Notes: generated from the sequence alone by a model not told the origin. Shown: positions 1 to 5,610, counted from the first letter of the stretch. The stretch: DNA of 5,782 nucleotides from JANXLO01 sp043762265 (GCA_043762265.1 JAYUMV010000504.1:1-5782), one strand, 5' to 3'. Translations and numbers: made by a program.

Positions 1-2
1 GC

Positions 3-107
3 CTGTATCGACGCACACAAGCGAAGGCAACCGCTTTTTCGTTGGCGCGTTATTTCAACGCGGTGCTCGGCGTCACACCGATGAACATCGCACGATACGC
101 CGTCTGA
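3..107 (+). CDS. C-terminal end of a possible AraC-type regulator (partial)
   Basis: A plus-strand frame is open from the window edge to a TGA at 105-107 and gives 34 residues. Its last part, SLARYFNAVLGVTPMN, fits the signature of the second helix-turn-helix of AraC/XylS regulators: a (L)xR-x-F helix, then F-x4-G-x-(S/T)-P. AraC proteins usually end a few residues after this motif, as here. Against this, the residues before SLARYF do not show the usual G-F plus 4-6 residue spacing, so the copy could be degenerate. An IS481/IS3-like integrase remnant was also considered, because A-T-A-F...ARYF...GVT is reminiscent of that core. Only the last part of the gene would lie in the window, and no start or promoter can be judged. 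Confidence 0.35.
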   Translation: MYRRTQAKATAFSLARYFNAVLGVTPMNIARYAV

Positions 108-127
108 AAACTAGCACAACCCGTTTT

Positions 128-784
128 CTAATGTTTCTGTTCCGGGTGGCATGCGCATTCTCCGGAGATTGCTTCGCGTCCTTCTTTAATCAAGAATGGC
201 ACCAGCACCAGTGCGGCCACACTATCAAGCCACCACCAATGCAGAAGGGCAGTCGCCGCCAGACCCGCGAGAAGCACCCAGGAGAGATAGCCGCACGTAA
301 ACGTCTCCATCGCGTCAGCGCGGAGCGCCTTGCTGCCGATCTCCTCCGCAACGCGCAGCTTTGCCTTCGCGAGGACAGGCATACCGAGCGCGGCCACTAC
401 CGCGACGGCCGTTCCCAACCAGGAGTTCTCGGCAAAGTGACGGTGCAGGAGGCCATAGCTTGACTGAACGATGACATAGACGGCCAGCGCATAGAGGAGG
501 TAGCCGCTTGCCCGCGCCGTCGTCTGCTCGAGGGCCTCGATGTGCTGCATATTCTTCGGCGCGGCATGAGCTTCAAACGAAAGCCTGCGATAGAGAAGCG
601 CCGCAGAAACCAGTTCGATGATGCTATCCGCGCCGAAAGCAAGTAACAGCACACTTCGCGCGATGACGCCCGCGCCGATAGCGCCTGCCGCTTCCAACAC
701 CATCCAGACCAACGTTAGGGCTTCGAGTCTCAATGCTCGTTGCACGGCGTTGGCATAACGAATTTCCTTTGCGCCGGGGTTCAT
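128..784 (-). CDS. Short CDF-like cation transporter, six-helix membrane protein
   Basis: This 218-aa protein resembles the membrane domain of the cation diffusion facilitator family, which exports divalent cations such as Zn2+, Fe2+ or Mn2+ by proton antiport. About six hydrophobic segments are visible, near residues 20-40, 44-65, 94-112, 122-140, 160-182 and 184-199. The polar residues that form the metal site in typical CDFs (HxxxD in helices 2 and 5) are replaced here by D53-x3-E57 (GADSIIEL) and by D157 and E160 (RADAMET). D187 in the WLDS segment matches a conserved position of the last helix. At 218 aa it lacks the roughly 80-residue cytoplasmic C-terminal domain of classical CDFs and ends in a small Cys/His tail (ECACHPEQKH). 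No good ribosome binding site precedes the ATG. That ATG overlaps the stop of the small upstream ORF (ATGA), which suggests translational coupling. The metal is not predictable; the copper genes nearby are only circumstantial. Confidence 0.8.
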   Translation of the reverse strand: MNPGAKEIRYANAVQRALRLEALTLVWMVLEAAGAIGAGVIARSVLLLAFGADSIIELVSAALLYRRLSFEAHAAPKNMQHIEALEQTTARASGYLLYALAVYVIVQSSYGLLHRHFAENSWLGTAVAVVAALGMPVLAKAKLRVAEEIGSKALRADAMETFTCGYLSWVLLAGLAATALLHWWWLDSVAALVLVPFLIKEGREAISGECACHPEQKH

Positions 785-945
785 TTCGTAAGCGGATCCG
801 GGTTTCCGCTAGCAGTGATTGCCTGCCCGACGAAAACCGCGACGACCCTGAGGACGCTGACTGTTACCAGGAGCGGTTGCACAAACGAAAGGCCCGGCTT
901 CGGAGCCTCCACTACGACTGTATTATTTGACTTTAGATTTGCCAT
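781..945 (-). CDS. Small single-helix membrane protein (54 aa), coupled to the CDF-like gene
   Basis: A 54-aa frame starts with ATG at 943-945 and ends with TGA at 781-783, sharing bases with the ATG of the CDF-like gene (ATGA overlap). AGGCAGG lies a few bases before the ATG and can serve as ribosome binding site, whereas the downstream gene has none of its own. The product begins MANLKSNNTV, has one hydrophobic stretch at about residues 21-43 (with R33 inside it), and ends in a short polar tail (ASGNPDPLTK). I do not recognise a family. The overlap and the single predicted helix suggest a small membrane partner of the transporter or a leader ORF that couples its translation. It is short enough to be chance, but the start, ribosome site and stop placement together favour a real gene. 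Confidence 0.45.
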   Translation of the reverse strand: MANLKSNNTVVVEAPKPGLSFVQPLLVTVSVLRVVAVFVGQAITASGNPDPLTK

Positions 946-1132
946 CTTACCTGCCTAAAAATGCCGTTCTTTCAGGGAAATTGTGACTTCCCCTCCTCAA
1001 AAGACGAGAGGATTTACCTTGACCAAATAGATAACTATAGGATGCCATAAATTAGGATGCCATAAATCCGGATGCATGTGTCAATAGAGGCATCAGCTTG
1101 AACTTACTCTGTCCCCTTAAGAAGGAAACATC
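946..1132. promoter_or_regulatory. Divergent intergenic region between the CDF-like pair and the DUF305 gene
   Basis: This 187-bp A+T-richer spacer separates two genes reading away from each other, so it should hold both promoters. For the plus strand, TTTACC at 1013-1018 and TATAGG at 1036-1041 are 17 bp apart, each matching 4 of 6 bases of the sigma-70 consensus. This would place the transcription start about 85 bp before the DUF305 start codon. No convincing -35/-10 pair was seen on the minus strand. The region also holds three GGATGC motifs at 15-bp spacing, listed separately. Confidence 0.35.
1038..1067. repeat. 15-bp tandem direct repeat with a third partial copy
   Basis: TAGGATGCCATAAAT occurs twice head to tail (1038-1052 and 1053-1067). 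A third GGATGC follows in phase at 1070-1075, and an inverted GGCATC lies at 1089-1094. The repeats sit just downstream of the possible plus-strand -10 box, so they could be binding sites for a regulator or part of the 5' untranslated region. A plain slippage duplication is the alternative. Confidence 0.8.
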
Positions 1133-1736
1133 ATGAAAAACCTGATTCCGTTCTGCGTTTTCGTCGGCGTTGCCATGGCGCCACTTGCACAAGCACAACA
1201 CTCCGAACACTCCAAGATGTCCGGTATGCACCGCCAGGATATGGCGACACAACACTCGATGAATATGGGCAAGAGCGGCATGAAGGCCCTTAAGGGTCTT
1301 TCTGGCAAGGAGTTCAATACCGCTTTTCTGTCGCAGATGATCGCCCATCATGAAGGGGCTCGACATGGCGCAGCAGGCGCTCCCGATTGCTCGTCATGCC
1401 GAGACCAAAAGAGAGGCGAGGCTGGTTATATCGGCTCAGAAGAGGGAGATCATGCAGATGACGGCCTGGCTGCAAAATTGGTATGGCGTCAAGCCTTCCC
1501 CGGAGCAGTTGGAACTGATGAAGGCGGACATGAAGGAGATGATGTCTATGAAAATCACGACGGACCGGATGTTTTTCGAGATGATGCTGCCCCATCATCA
1601 GGGAGCCATAGAAATGAGTCGCATGGCGCTCACGCAGAGCGATAAACCGGAAGTCAAGCAGCTCGCGCGTAGTATTATTCGAGCGCAAGAGGCGGAGATC
1701 GTTCGGTATAAAAAATTATTGCGCCATGTGCAGTAG
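1133..1736 (+). pseudogene. DUF305-family periplasmic copper-binding protein, frameshifted
   Basis: DUF305 proteins (for example cyanobacterial CopM) are exported Met/His-rich proteins that bind copper. The ATG at 1133 has AAGGA 6 bases upstream. Residues 1-21 form a signal peptide (MKNLIPF...APLAQA, cleavage before QHSEH), followed by a His/Met-rich segment and the first family motif, MIAHHEGA (about residues 70-77). The frame is then lost at 1355-1361: the protein continues as LDMAQQALPIARHAE one register over and runs to TAG at 1734-1736. The second half has the second motif, LPHHQGAIEMSRMAL, and many Met residues. Joined, the product is about 201 aa, normal for the family. By comparison with the second motif (HHQGAIEM), the first should read HHEGALDM, which needs two more bases. 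GGGGCTC therefore looks like GGGGCGCTC that lost one GC. Read without a shift, the frame ends at 1645 with an unrelated tail. A sequencing error is the other explanation. Confidence 0.85.
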
Positions 1737-1903
1737 CGTATGTTCCCATCCTTCTGGTGGTTGGCGGCAGCAAACCGGCCGCAGCTCAAGGCTACGATAA
1801 TTATGATAATCACTCTCAATACCATCAAGACCTGAGTCAACATCACGACCATATCCATGATCGTCTGGATCAAAGGTTGGTTGGGCAGGGGCGGCAGAGC
1901 TGA
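1712..1903 (+). pseudogene. Secreted His-rich small protein without a recognisable start
   Basis: A frame open from the TAA at 1709-1711 to TGA at 1901-1903 encodes 63 residues. It begins with a hydrophobic stretch that looks like an export signal (IIAPCAVAYVPILLVVGG, then SKPAAAQ with an AxA-type cleavage site). The mature part is very rich in Asp, His, Gln and Tyr: GYDNYDNHSQYHQ, then HHDHIHDRLDQ. Such composition fits a metal-binding periplasmic protein, in line with the neighbouring DUF305 gene, whose end it overlaps. No ATG, GTG or TTG lies before the hydrophobic stretch in this frame, only ATT codons at 1715 and 1718. An out-of-frame ATG at 1726-1728 would fit if two bases had been lost near 1730. 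The C-terminus (RLVGQGRQS) may also be a frameshifted tail. I do not recognise a named family. Confidence 0.4.
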
Positions 1904-2050
1904 TCGCCCTGATGTTCACTGTCGGCAGCCCAGCCTTCGCTCAGGGCGACGATGGTTCGCACTATGTACCGCACGAACATCGGCCACTTCAACTGACATC
2001 CGGCCACCGACTGAAATCTGGGAAGCATCGGGTGTGGGCAAGAACAGGCA
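1861..2050 (+). pseudogene. Remnant of an exported protein (signal-peptide-like start)
   Basis: After TGA at 1858-1860 this frame reads AAELIALMFTVGSPAFAQG. It has the shape of the second half of a signal peptide, with a hydrophobic core and an AFA|Q cleavage site, and is followed by a polar His-containing stretch (DDGSHYVPHEHRPL). There is no in-frame start before the core; the only ATG (1912-1914) lies inside it and would leave a very short signal. The frame stays open far downstream, through the YHS coding segment in the wrong register, so its real 3' limit cannot be placed; 2050 is approximate. It may be the detached N-terminus of the YHS protein that follows, separated by a frameshift, or a remnant of a different gene. 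Confidence 0.3.
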
Positions 2051-2053
2051 TAG

Positions 2054-2257
2054 TCGTGCTGTCGCTTCGTCCCAACCGCAGCGCTCATCTGTCCGGTCAC
2101 CGGAGACAAGATCGCCTCGGTAAGGACTGGGGTGGGGCAGAGTACGTATCAAGGCAAAACCTACTACTTCTGCTGCTCCGGCTGCAAGGCGCGCTTCGAC
2201 AAACATCCTGCAACCTTCGTCAAGAACGCCAAAGCAGGCAAATTCGAGAAAATGTGA
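2054..2257 (+). pseudogene. YHS-domain protein, N-terminally truncated
   Basis: YHS domains are short Cys-containing metal-binding modules found in copper-resistance proteins and as appendages of metal ATPases. From about 2081 the frame reads ALICPVTGDKIASV, then TYQGKTYYFCCSGCKARF, then DKHPATFVKNAKAGKFEKM and TGA at 2255-2257. The order CPVTG, YxGKxYYFCCxGC, FxKxP is the complete domain with Cys ligands in both motifs, and the end is normal for this family. Upstream, the frame is closed by TAG at 2051-2053 and contains no ATG, GTG or TTG before CPVTG, so translation start and signal peptide are missing. The signal-peptide-like segment at 1861-2050, in another register, may be its lost front part. 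The near-perfect domain suggests recent damage or an indel error rather than long decay. Confidence 0.7.
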
Positions 2258-2273
2258 CGTTTTTTCGTCATTT
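2255..2273 (+). terminator. Weak hairpin at the YHS stop codon
   Basis: TGACG (2255-2259) and CGTCA (2266-2270) can pair around a TTTTTT loop, followed by TTT. The 5-bp stem overlaps the stop codon and the T run is short, so it could be a poor terminator at best. Confidence 0.15.
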
Positions 2274-2291
2274 CCACTCTAAACGCAAGGT

Positions 2292-2331
2292 GATGGGGGA
2301 CATAAGCAGTATGCTGCTTATGTCCCCCATC
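2292..2331. repeat. Perfect 18-bp inverted repeat with 4-base loop
   Basis: GATGGGGGACATAAGCAG (2292-2309), loop TATG, then its exact reverse complement (2314-2331). The arms are perfect over 18 bp and pairing stops at once on both sides. There is no T run on either strand, so it is not a standard intrinsic terminator. Its place between two convergent coding segments, and the fact that the downstream remnant breaks off exactly at its edge, suggest a mobile-element scar, such as fused terminal repeats or a REP-like palindrome. No transposase is present in the window. Confidence 0.9.
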
Positions 2332-2555
2332 GGTATTTCTTCCGCAAAAATGTTGTGCGGGTCTTTCCTGTCGCCGACTGCAACGCCCTGGACATCGAAC
2401 CCGTTTTGAAAGAGATTCGGCACGCCGCGCGCTCCGTAGAGGAGGGGACCGAGTGATGTCGTGAAATGCAGCCCGAGAAAGCCGCCAAGATCCCTGCGAC
2501 CCATGAGCATGAGCATCGAGTTGCTGAAGAAGCCTCTATCGCCGCGCGAACCCAC
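2331..2555 (-). pseudogene. Internal fragment of a larger protein, possibly outer-membrane type
   Basis: On the minus strand, in a frame different from copA, 75 codons read like a conserved protein interior: RGDRGFFSNSMLMLMGRRDL, then GGFLGLHFTTSLGPLLYGAR, then GVPNLFQNG, GDRKDPHNIFAEEIP. From memory it resembles large, probably beta-barrel proteins found beside copper/silver genes, which carry blocks like FFS-N, a SLEP block, GYP-LFQ-G and D-QHPHD-F-E; this is a memory-based comparison, not a search. The upper end overlaps the last six codons of copA (the copA TAG lies within GAT AGA), so no proper start exists. The lower end stops at the inverted repeat at 2292-2331, beyond which the frame carries only palindrome-derived residues up to a stop at 2268-2270. 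It therefore looks like a piece of a gene once located downstream of copA. Confidence 0.5.
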
Positions 2556-5244
2556 GCAGACGCAGCGCGTTAGTCACGACGGTAACGCTGCTGAGCGCCA
2601 TCGCGGCCGAGGCGATCATCGGGCTTAGCAGCCAACCGGTGAATGGGAAGAGGACTCCGGCCGCGATCGGAATCCCCAACGTATTGTAGGCGAAGGCGAA
2701 GAAGAGGTTTTGCCGGATGTTGCGCATCGTCGCCTGGGAGAGATCGATGGCGTCGGCCACACCGCCGAGGTCGCCGCGCATCAGCACGACGTCCGCCGCC
2801 TCGATCGCGATGTCGGTTCCTGTCCCGATGGCGATGCCGACATCCGCCTGTGCCAGCGCGGGCGCGTCGTTGATGCCGTCGCCGACCATGGCGACCACCT
2901 GGCCCTCGTTCTGCAGGCGCTTGATCTCCTCCGCCTTGTGTTCCGGCAGAACCTCCGGTAGCACACGGTCGATGCCTACCTGCCGCGCCACGGCCTCCGC
3001 CGTATGCCGATTATCTCCCGTCAGCATCGTCACCCGGATGCCCATGGACTTCAGGCGAGCGACCGCTGCCGCCGCCGTGGTCTTGATGGGATCGGCTACG
3101 GCGAGCGCCCCAGCAAGCACACCTTCGACCGCCAGGAACAGTAAGGTCTTGCCCTCCCCCGAGAGGCGCGCCGCTTCCACTGCGAGCGGCTCCGTAGAGA
3201 TACCATGCTCCTGAAGCAGGGCGGCGTTGCCGATCAGGATCGCGCGGCCCTCCAATTTTGCTTCGACGCCCCGCCCCGTAAGCGACTGGAAGCTCTCTGC
3301 TTCCCCGAGGAGTATCTTTCGGTTCAGTGCGGCGACGACGACCGCGCCCGCCAGCGGATGCTCGCTGCTGCGCTCGACGGAGGCGGCAATCCGCAGCAAC
3401 TCTGTCTCCGTCGTTCCGGATGCAGGCAGCAGATCGGTGAGCGCAGGCTTGCCCTCCGTCACCGTGCCCGTCTTGTCGAGCACGACGGTCTGGGTCTTGT
3501 GCACCGTCTCCAGCGCCTCGGCATCTTTGATCAGCACGCCAAGCTGCGCGCCCCGCCCGGTGCCGACCATGATCGCCGTCGGCGTCGCCAGTCCCAATGC
3601 ACACGGGCAGGCAATAATCAGCACCGCGACGAAAGCCAGCAAGGCGTGCAGGAAGCGAGGCTCTGGGCCGAGCACGTACCAGCCCGCGAAGGTGGCGACA
3701 GCGAGCATCAGAACGGCGGGAACGAAATAGCCCGTGATGGTATCCGCCAGACGCTGGATCGGCGCGCGACTGCCCTGCGCCTGCTCCACCATCTGCACGA
3801 TCTGCGCCAGCATCGTGTCTTTGCCGACCCGTTTCGCTTCCATTGTAAACGCACCGCGCTGGTTCACCGTCGCGCCCGTCACGTTGTCGCTGGCCTTCTT
3901 CTCTGTGGGCAGGCTCTCGCCGGTCAGCATCGACTCGTCCACCCAGGAGCTGCCGGAGACCACGACGCCATCGACGGGTATTTTCTCACCCGGACGCACC
4001 AGGATCCGGTCTCCGACCTTTACCTCCGCCAGCAGAATATCCTGCTCCTCTCCGTCGCGAAGCACACGCGCGGTCTTAGGCTGCAAACCGATCAGTTTCT
4101 CGATGGCCGTCCCGGTGCTGCGCTTTGCCCGCGCCTCCAGCAGCCGTCCCAGTAAGATCAGCGTGATGATGACAGCGGCGGTTTCGTAGTAGACACCTCC
4201 CTCCGCAGTCGTCAGGCCGTGCTCCGTGAAGAAACCAGGCGCGACAGTGACCGCCAGAGAGTAAAGGTACGCAGACAGGGTGCCGACGACGATCAGAGCG
4301 TTCATGTCGCTCGCCCGTTGCCGCAGCGCGGCCCATGCCCCTCGAAAGAAGCCGTTTCCCGCCCAGAAAAGGACGGGGGTCGTGAGCAGCAACTGCGCCC
4401 AGTTCCACCAGGACTGCATACTCCAATCCATCGGGATCAGATGCAGATGCGGCCCCATGCCCATCACGAGAACCGGTAACGTGAGCGCCAGAGAGACAAG
4501 AAAGCGAAACTTGAGTTCGACCGCTTCGCTTCTGTGTGCCACCATACTGCCCGAACCGTTCTCATTGGCCGCCTGCCGTTCGGAAAGGTCGCTGGACGGC
4601 GCTAGCCTCGCGTCGTATCCGGACATCTCTATCGCAGCGATCAGGTCCTCCGGCTTCGCCTGCCCGGCATCGAACTTGATGGCGGCGCGCTCTGCCAGAA
4701 GATTCACAGTTGCGTCCTGCACACCGGGCACCTGTTTCAGAGCTTTCTCCACACGCCCGACGCAGGCCGCGCAGTGCATTCCGGTGACCGTCAGATCGCA
4801 GCGTGCCGGATCGGCAACGGCCGTTGCGGGGATACCGGCGCCCGTTGGCACTTGCACTACTGCTGTATCGGCGGGCACAACAACCAACTGCCCCCGGTAC
4901 ATGTTCATTCCGCACGCGAAACTGTAGGTCCCCGCCTTTGGCGGCGTGAACTCCACGACCGTTGTCTTATAGGCAGGCAGTTCCTGATTGATCTGGAGGT
5001 CCGGAAAAACCACATGGTCTGAGCAACCGACATTCTCCTGCCTGTCGAATTTTAGACGCACCGGCATACCGGCCTGAACCGTGATACGGTCGGGTTGGTA
5101 GGTCCCCTCGATACGCACAGTCACTTCCTGCACACTTCCCACGGTCTGCGCCCGCTTGCCTTCGCGCGGGCCGAAGAAGAACCAGGCCAGGAATGCGATC
5201 GCTCCTATGCCGCCGACGAGAACGGCGATGCTGTCGGCATTCAT
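2536..5244 (-). CDS. copA: Cu(I)-exporting P1B-type ATPase with N-terminal cupredoxin domain
   Basis: This inner-membrane pump uses ATP to export Cu(I) from the cytosol. In order over 902 aa: an extra hydrophobic helix (about 5-24); a cupredoxin domain (about 38-123) with Cys74 and His77 in CSDHVVFP and Cys111, Met113 and Met115 in FACGMNMYRG; an HMA domain with GMHCAAC (155-161); helices near 246-264, 282-301, 314-336 and 350-368; the actuator TGES (441-444); the metal-site CPC (546-548) between helices near 503-524 and 531-553; DKTGT (590-594); SEHPLA (627-632); GDGIND (788-793); and last helices near 844-866 and 869-891 with YN (853-854) and MALSS (882-886). The CPC, YN and MxxSS set is that of copper pumps. 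Usual CopA proteins have about 750-830 residues, the excess here being the helix plus cupredoxin. GGGAGGGAG (5253-5261) supports the ATG at 5242-5244. The gene follows csoR by 32 bp with no visible promoter between them, so it is probably co-transcribed and copper-inducible. Confidence 0.96.
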   Translation of the reverse strand: MNADSIAVLVGGIGAIAFLAWFFFGPREGKRAQTVGSVQEVTVRIEGTYQPDRITVQAGMPVRLKFDRQENVGCSDHVVFPDLQINQELPAYKTTVVEFTPPKAGTYSFACGMNMYRGQLVVVPADTAVVQVPTGAGIPATAVADPARCDLTVTGMHCAACVGRVEKALKQVPGVQDATVNLLAERAAIKFDAGQAKPEDLIAAIEMSGYDARLAPSSDLSERQAANENGSGSMVAHRSEAVELKFRFLVSLALTLPVLVMGMGPHLHLIPMDWSMQSWWNWAQLLLTTPVLFWAGNGFFRGAWAALRQRASDMNALIVVGTLSAYLYSLAVTVAPGFFTEHGLTTAEGGVYYETAAVIITLILLGRLLEARAKRSTGTAIEKLIGLQPKTARVLRDGEEQDILLAEVKVGDRILVRPGEKIPVDGVVVSGSSWVDESMLTGESLPTEKKASDNVTGATVNQRGAFTMEAKRVGKDTMLAQIVQMVEQAQGSRAPIQRLADTITGYFVPAVLMLAVATFAGWYVLGPEPRFLHALLAFVAVLIIACPCALGLATPTAIMVGTGRGAQLGVLIKDAEALETVHKTQTVVLDKTGTVTEGKPALTDLLPASGTTETELLRIAASVERSSEHPLAGAVVVAALNRKILLGEAESFQSLTGRGVEAKLEGRAILIGNAALLQEHGISTEPLAVEAARLSGEGKTLLFLAVEGVLAGALAVADPIKTTAAAAVARLKSMGIRVTMLTGDNRHTAEAVARQVGIDRVLPEVLPEHKAEEIKRLQNEGQVVAMVGDGINDAPALAQADVGIAIGTGTDIAIEAADVVLMRGDLGGVADAIDLSQATMRNIRQNLFFAFAYNTLGIPIAAGVLFPFTGWLLSPMIASAAMALSSVTVVTNALRLRGFARR

Positions 5245-5276
5245 GATATTTGCTCCCTCCCCTTCGGGACGTTCGC

Positions 5277-5558
5277 TTATTTGGCGAACTTGTAGATCAC
5301 GTCCATCAGTTCCTGGTAGGTGCGCTCCGCCTTCACGTCGTCCCCGGCACGCAGGGCGTCCGTGACGCAGTGCTGCAGGTGGTCGCGCATGATGACCTTG
5401 CCGACGCCGCGCAGCGCCTCATGGACCGAGGAGATCTGTGTCAGCACATCCACGCAGTAGGTCTCCCCTTCGACCATCCGATGCAGCCCCTTGACCTGGC
5501 CCTCGATACGGTTCAGACGGCGCAGCACCTCCTGTTTTTGCTCGTTCGTAACAGCCAT
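5277..5558 (-). CDS. csoR: CsoR-type copper-sensing transcriptional repressor
   Basis: This all-helical repressor of the CsoR/RcnR family (DUF156) binds operator DNA when copper-free and lets go on binding Cu(I). The protein has 93 aa and contains the family core RLNRIEGQVKGLHRMVE near the N-terminus. The three Cu(I) ligands of CsoR are all present with the right spacing: Cys35, His60 and Cys64 (CVDVLTQI segment, then RDHLQHC). This Cys-His-Cys pattern fits copper rather than the nickel/cobalt sensor RcnR. I chose ATG at 5556-5558 because AAGGAAG lies 5 bases upstream; a GTG at 5562-5564 would overlap that site and add two residues. An operator-like inverted repeat lies 27 bp upstream, and copA follows, so it probably represses itself and the pump. 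Confidence 0.94.
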   Translation of the reverse strand: MAVTNEQKQEVLRRLNRIEGQVKGLHRMVEGETYCVDVLTQISSVHEALRGVGKVIMRDHLQHCVTDALRAGDDVKAERTYQELMDVIYKFAK

Positions 5559-5580
5559 TTCCACTTCCTTTCTATGAGAT

Positions 5581-5610
5581 AGTATATACCCCTATAGGGT
5601 ATCACGTTTC
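5581..5610 (-). promoter_or_regulatory. Candidate csoR-copA promoter
   Basis: On the minus strand TATACT (5581-5586) matches 5 of 6 bases of the -10 consensus and lies some 22 bp before the csoR start codon. No good TTGACA-like -35 is visible at 16-18 bp spacing (AACGTG, AAACGT or GAAACG). The operator fills the spacer, as is usual for metal-repressed promoters. Confidence 0.45.
5586..5602. promoter_or_regulatory. Probable CsoR operator upstream of csoR-copA
   Basis: ATACCC (5586-5591) and GGGTAT (5597-5602) form a perfect 6-bp inverted repeat around CTATA. The TACCC-N5-GGGTA core with flanking G/C tracts is the type of site bound by CsoR proteins. It lies directly upstream of the csoR ribosome binding site and touches the candidate -10 box, a position suited to repression by blocking RNA polymerase. 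Confidence 0.75.

Noticed and set aside
106..128. GAAAAC / GTTTTC inverted repeat as terminator between the convergent first genes
   Set aside because: The 6-bp A+T-rich stem with an 11-base loop and no following T run is too weak to call.
1019..1024. TTGACC as -35 of a MerR-type promoter
   Set aside because: No -10 box lies at 17-20 bp, and no dyad of CueR/MerR type fills the spacer.
1110..1120. TGTCCCCTTAA upstream of the DUF305 gene as a second end of the palindrome element
   Set aside because: Only TGTCCCC is shared with the palindrome arm, which is too little to claim a paired element end.
1052..1366. Minus-strand open frame opposite the DUF305 gene start
   Set aside because: It is antisense to the signal peptide and His/Met-rich segment of a recognisable gene, with no ribosome site or family motif.
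2292..2331. Palindrome as an intrinsic terminator for the convergent genes
   Set aside because: There is no T run after the stem on either strand, and the match with the gene-truncation edge points to another origin.
1912..2409. Long plus-strand open frame of 165 codons
   Set aside because: It runs through the YHS coding segment in the wrong register and across the palindrome; only its first part has protein-like character, reported as a remnant.
3205..4155. Long plus-strand open frame of 316 codons opposite copA
   Set aside because: It is fully antisense to the conserved ATPase domains, with Arg/His/Gln-rich composition typical of the reverse of a G+C-rich gene and no family resemblance.
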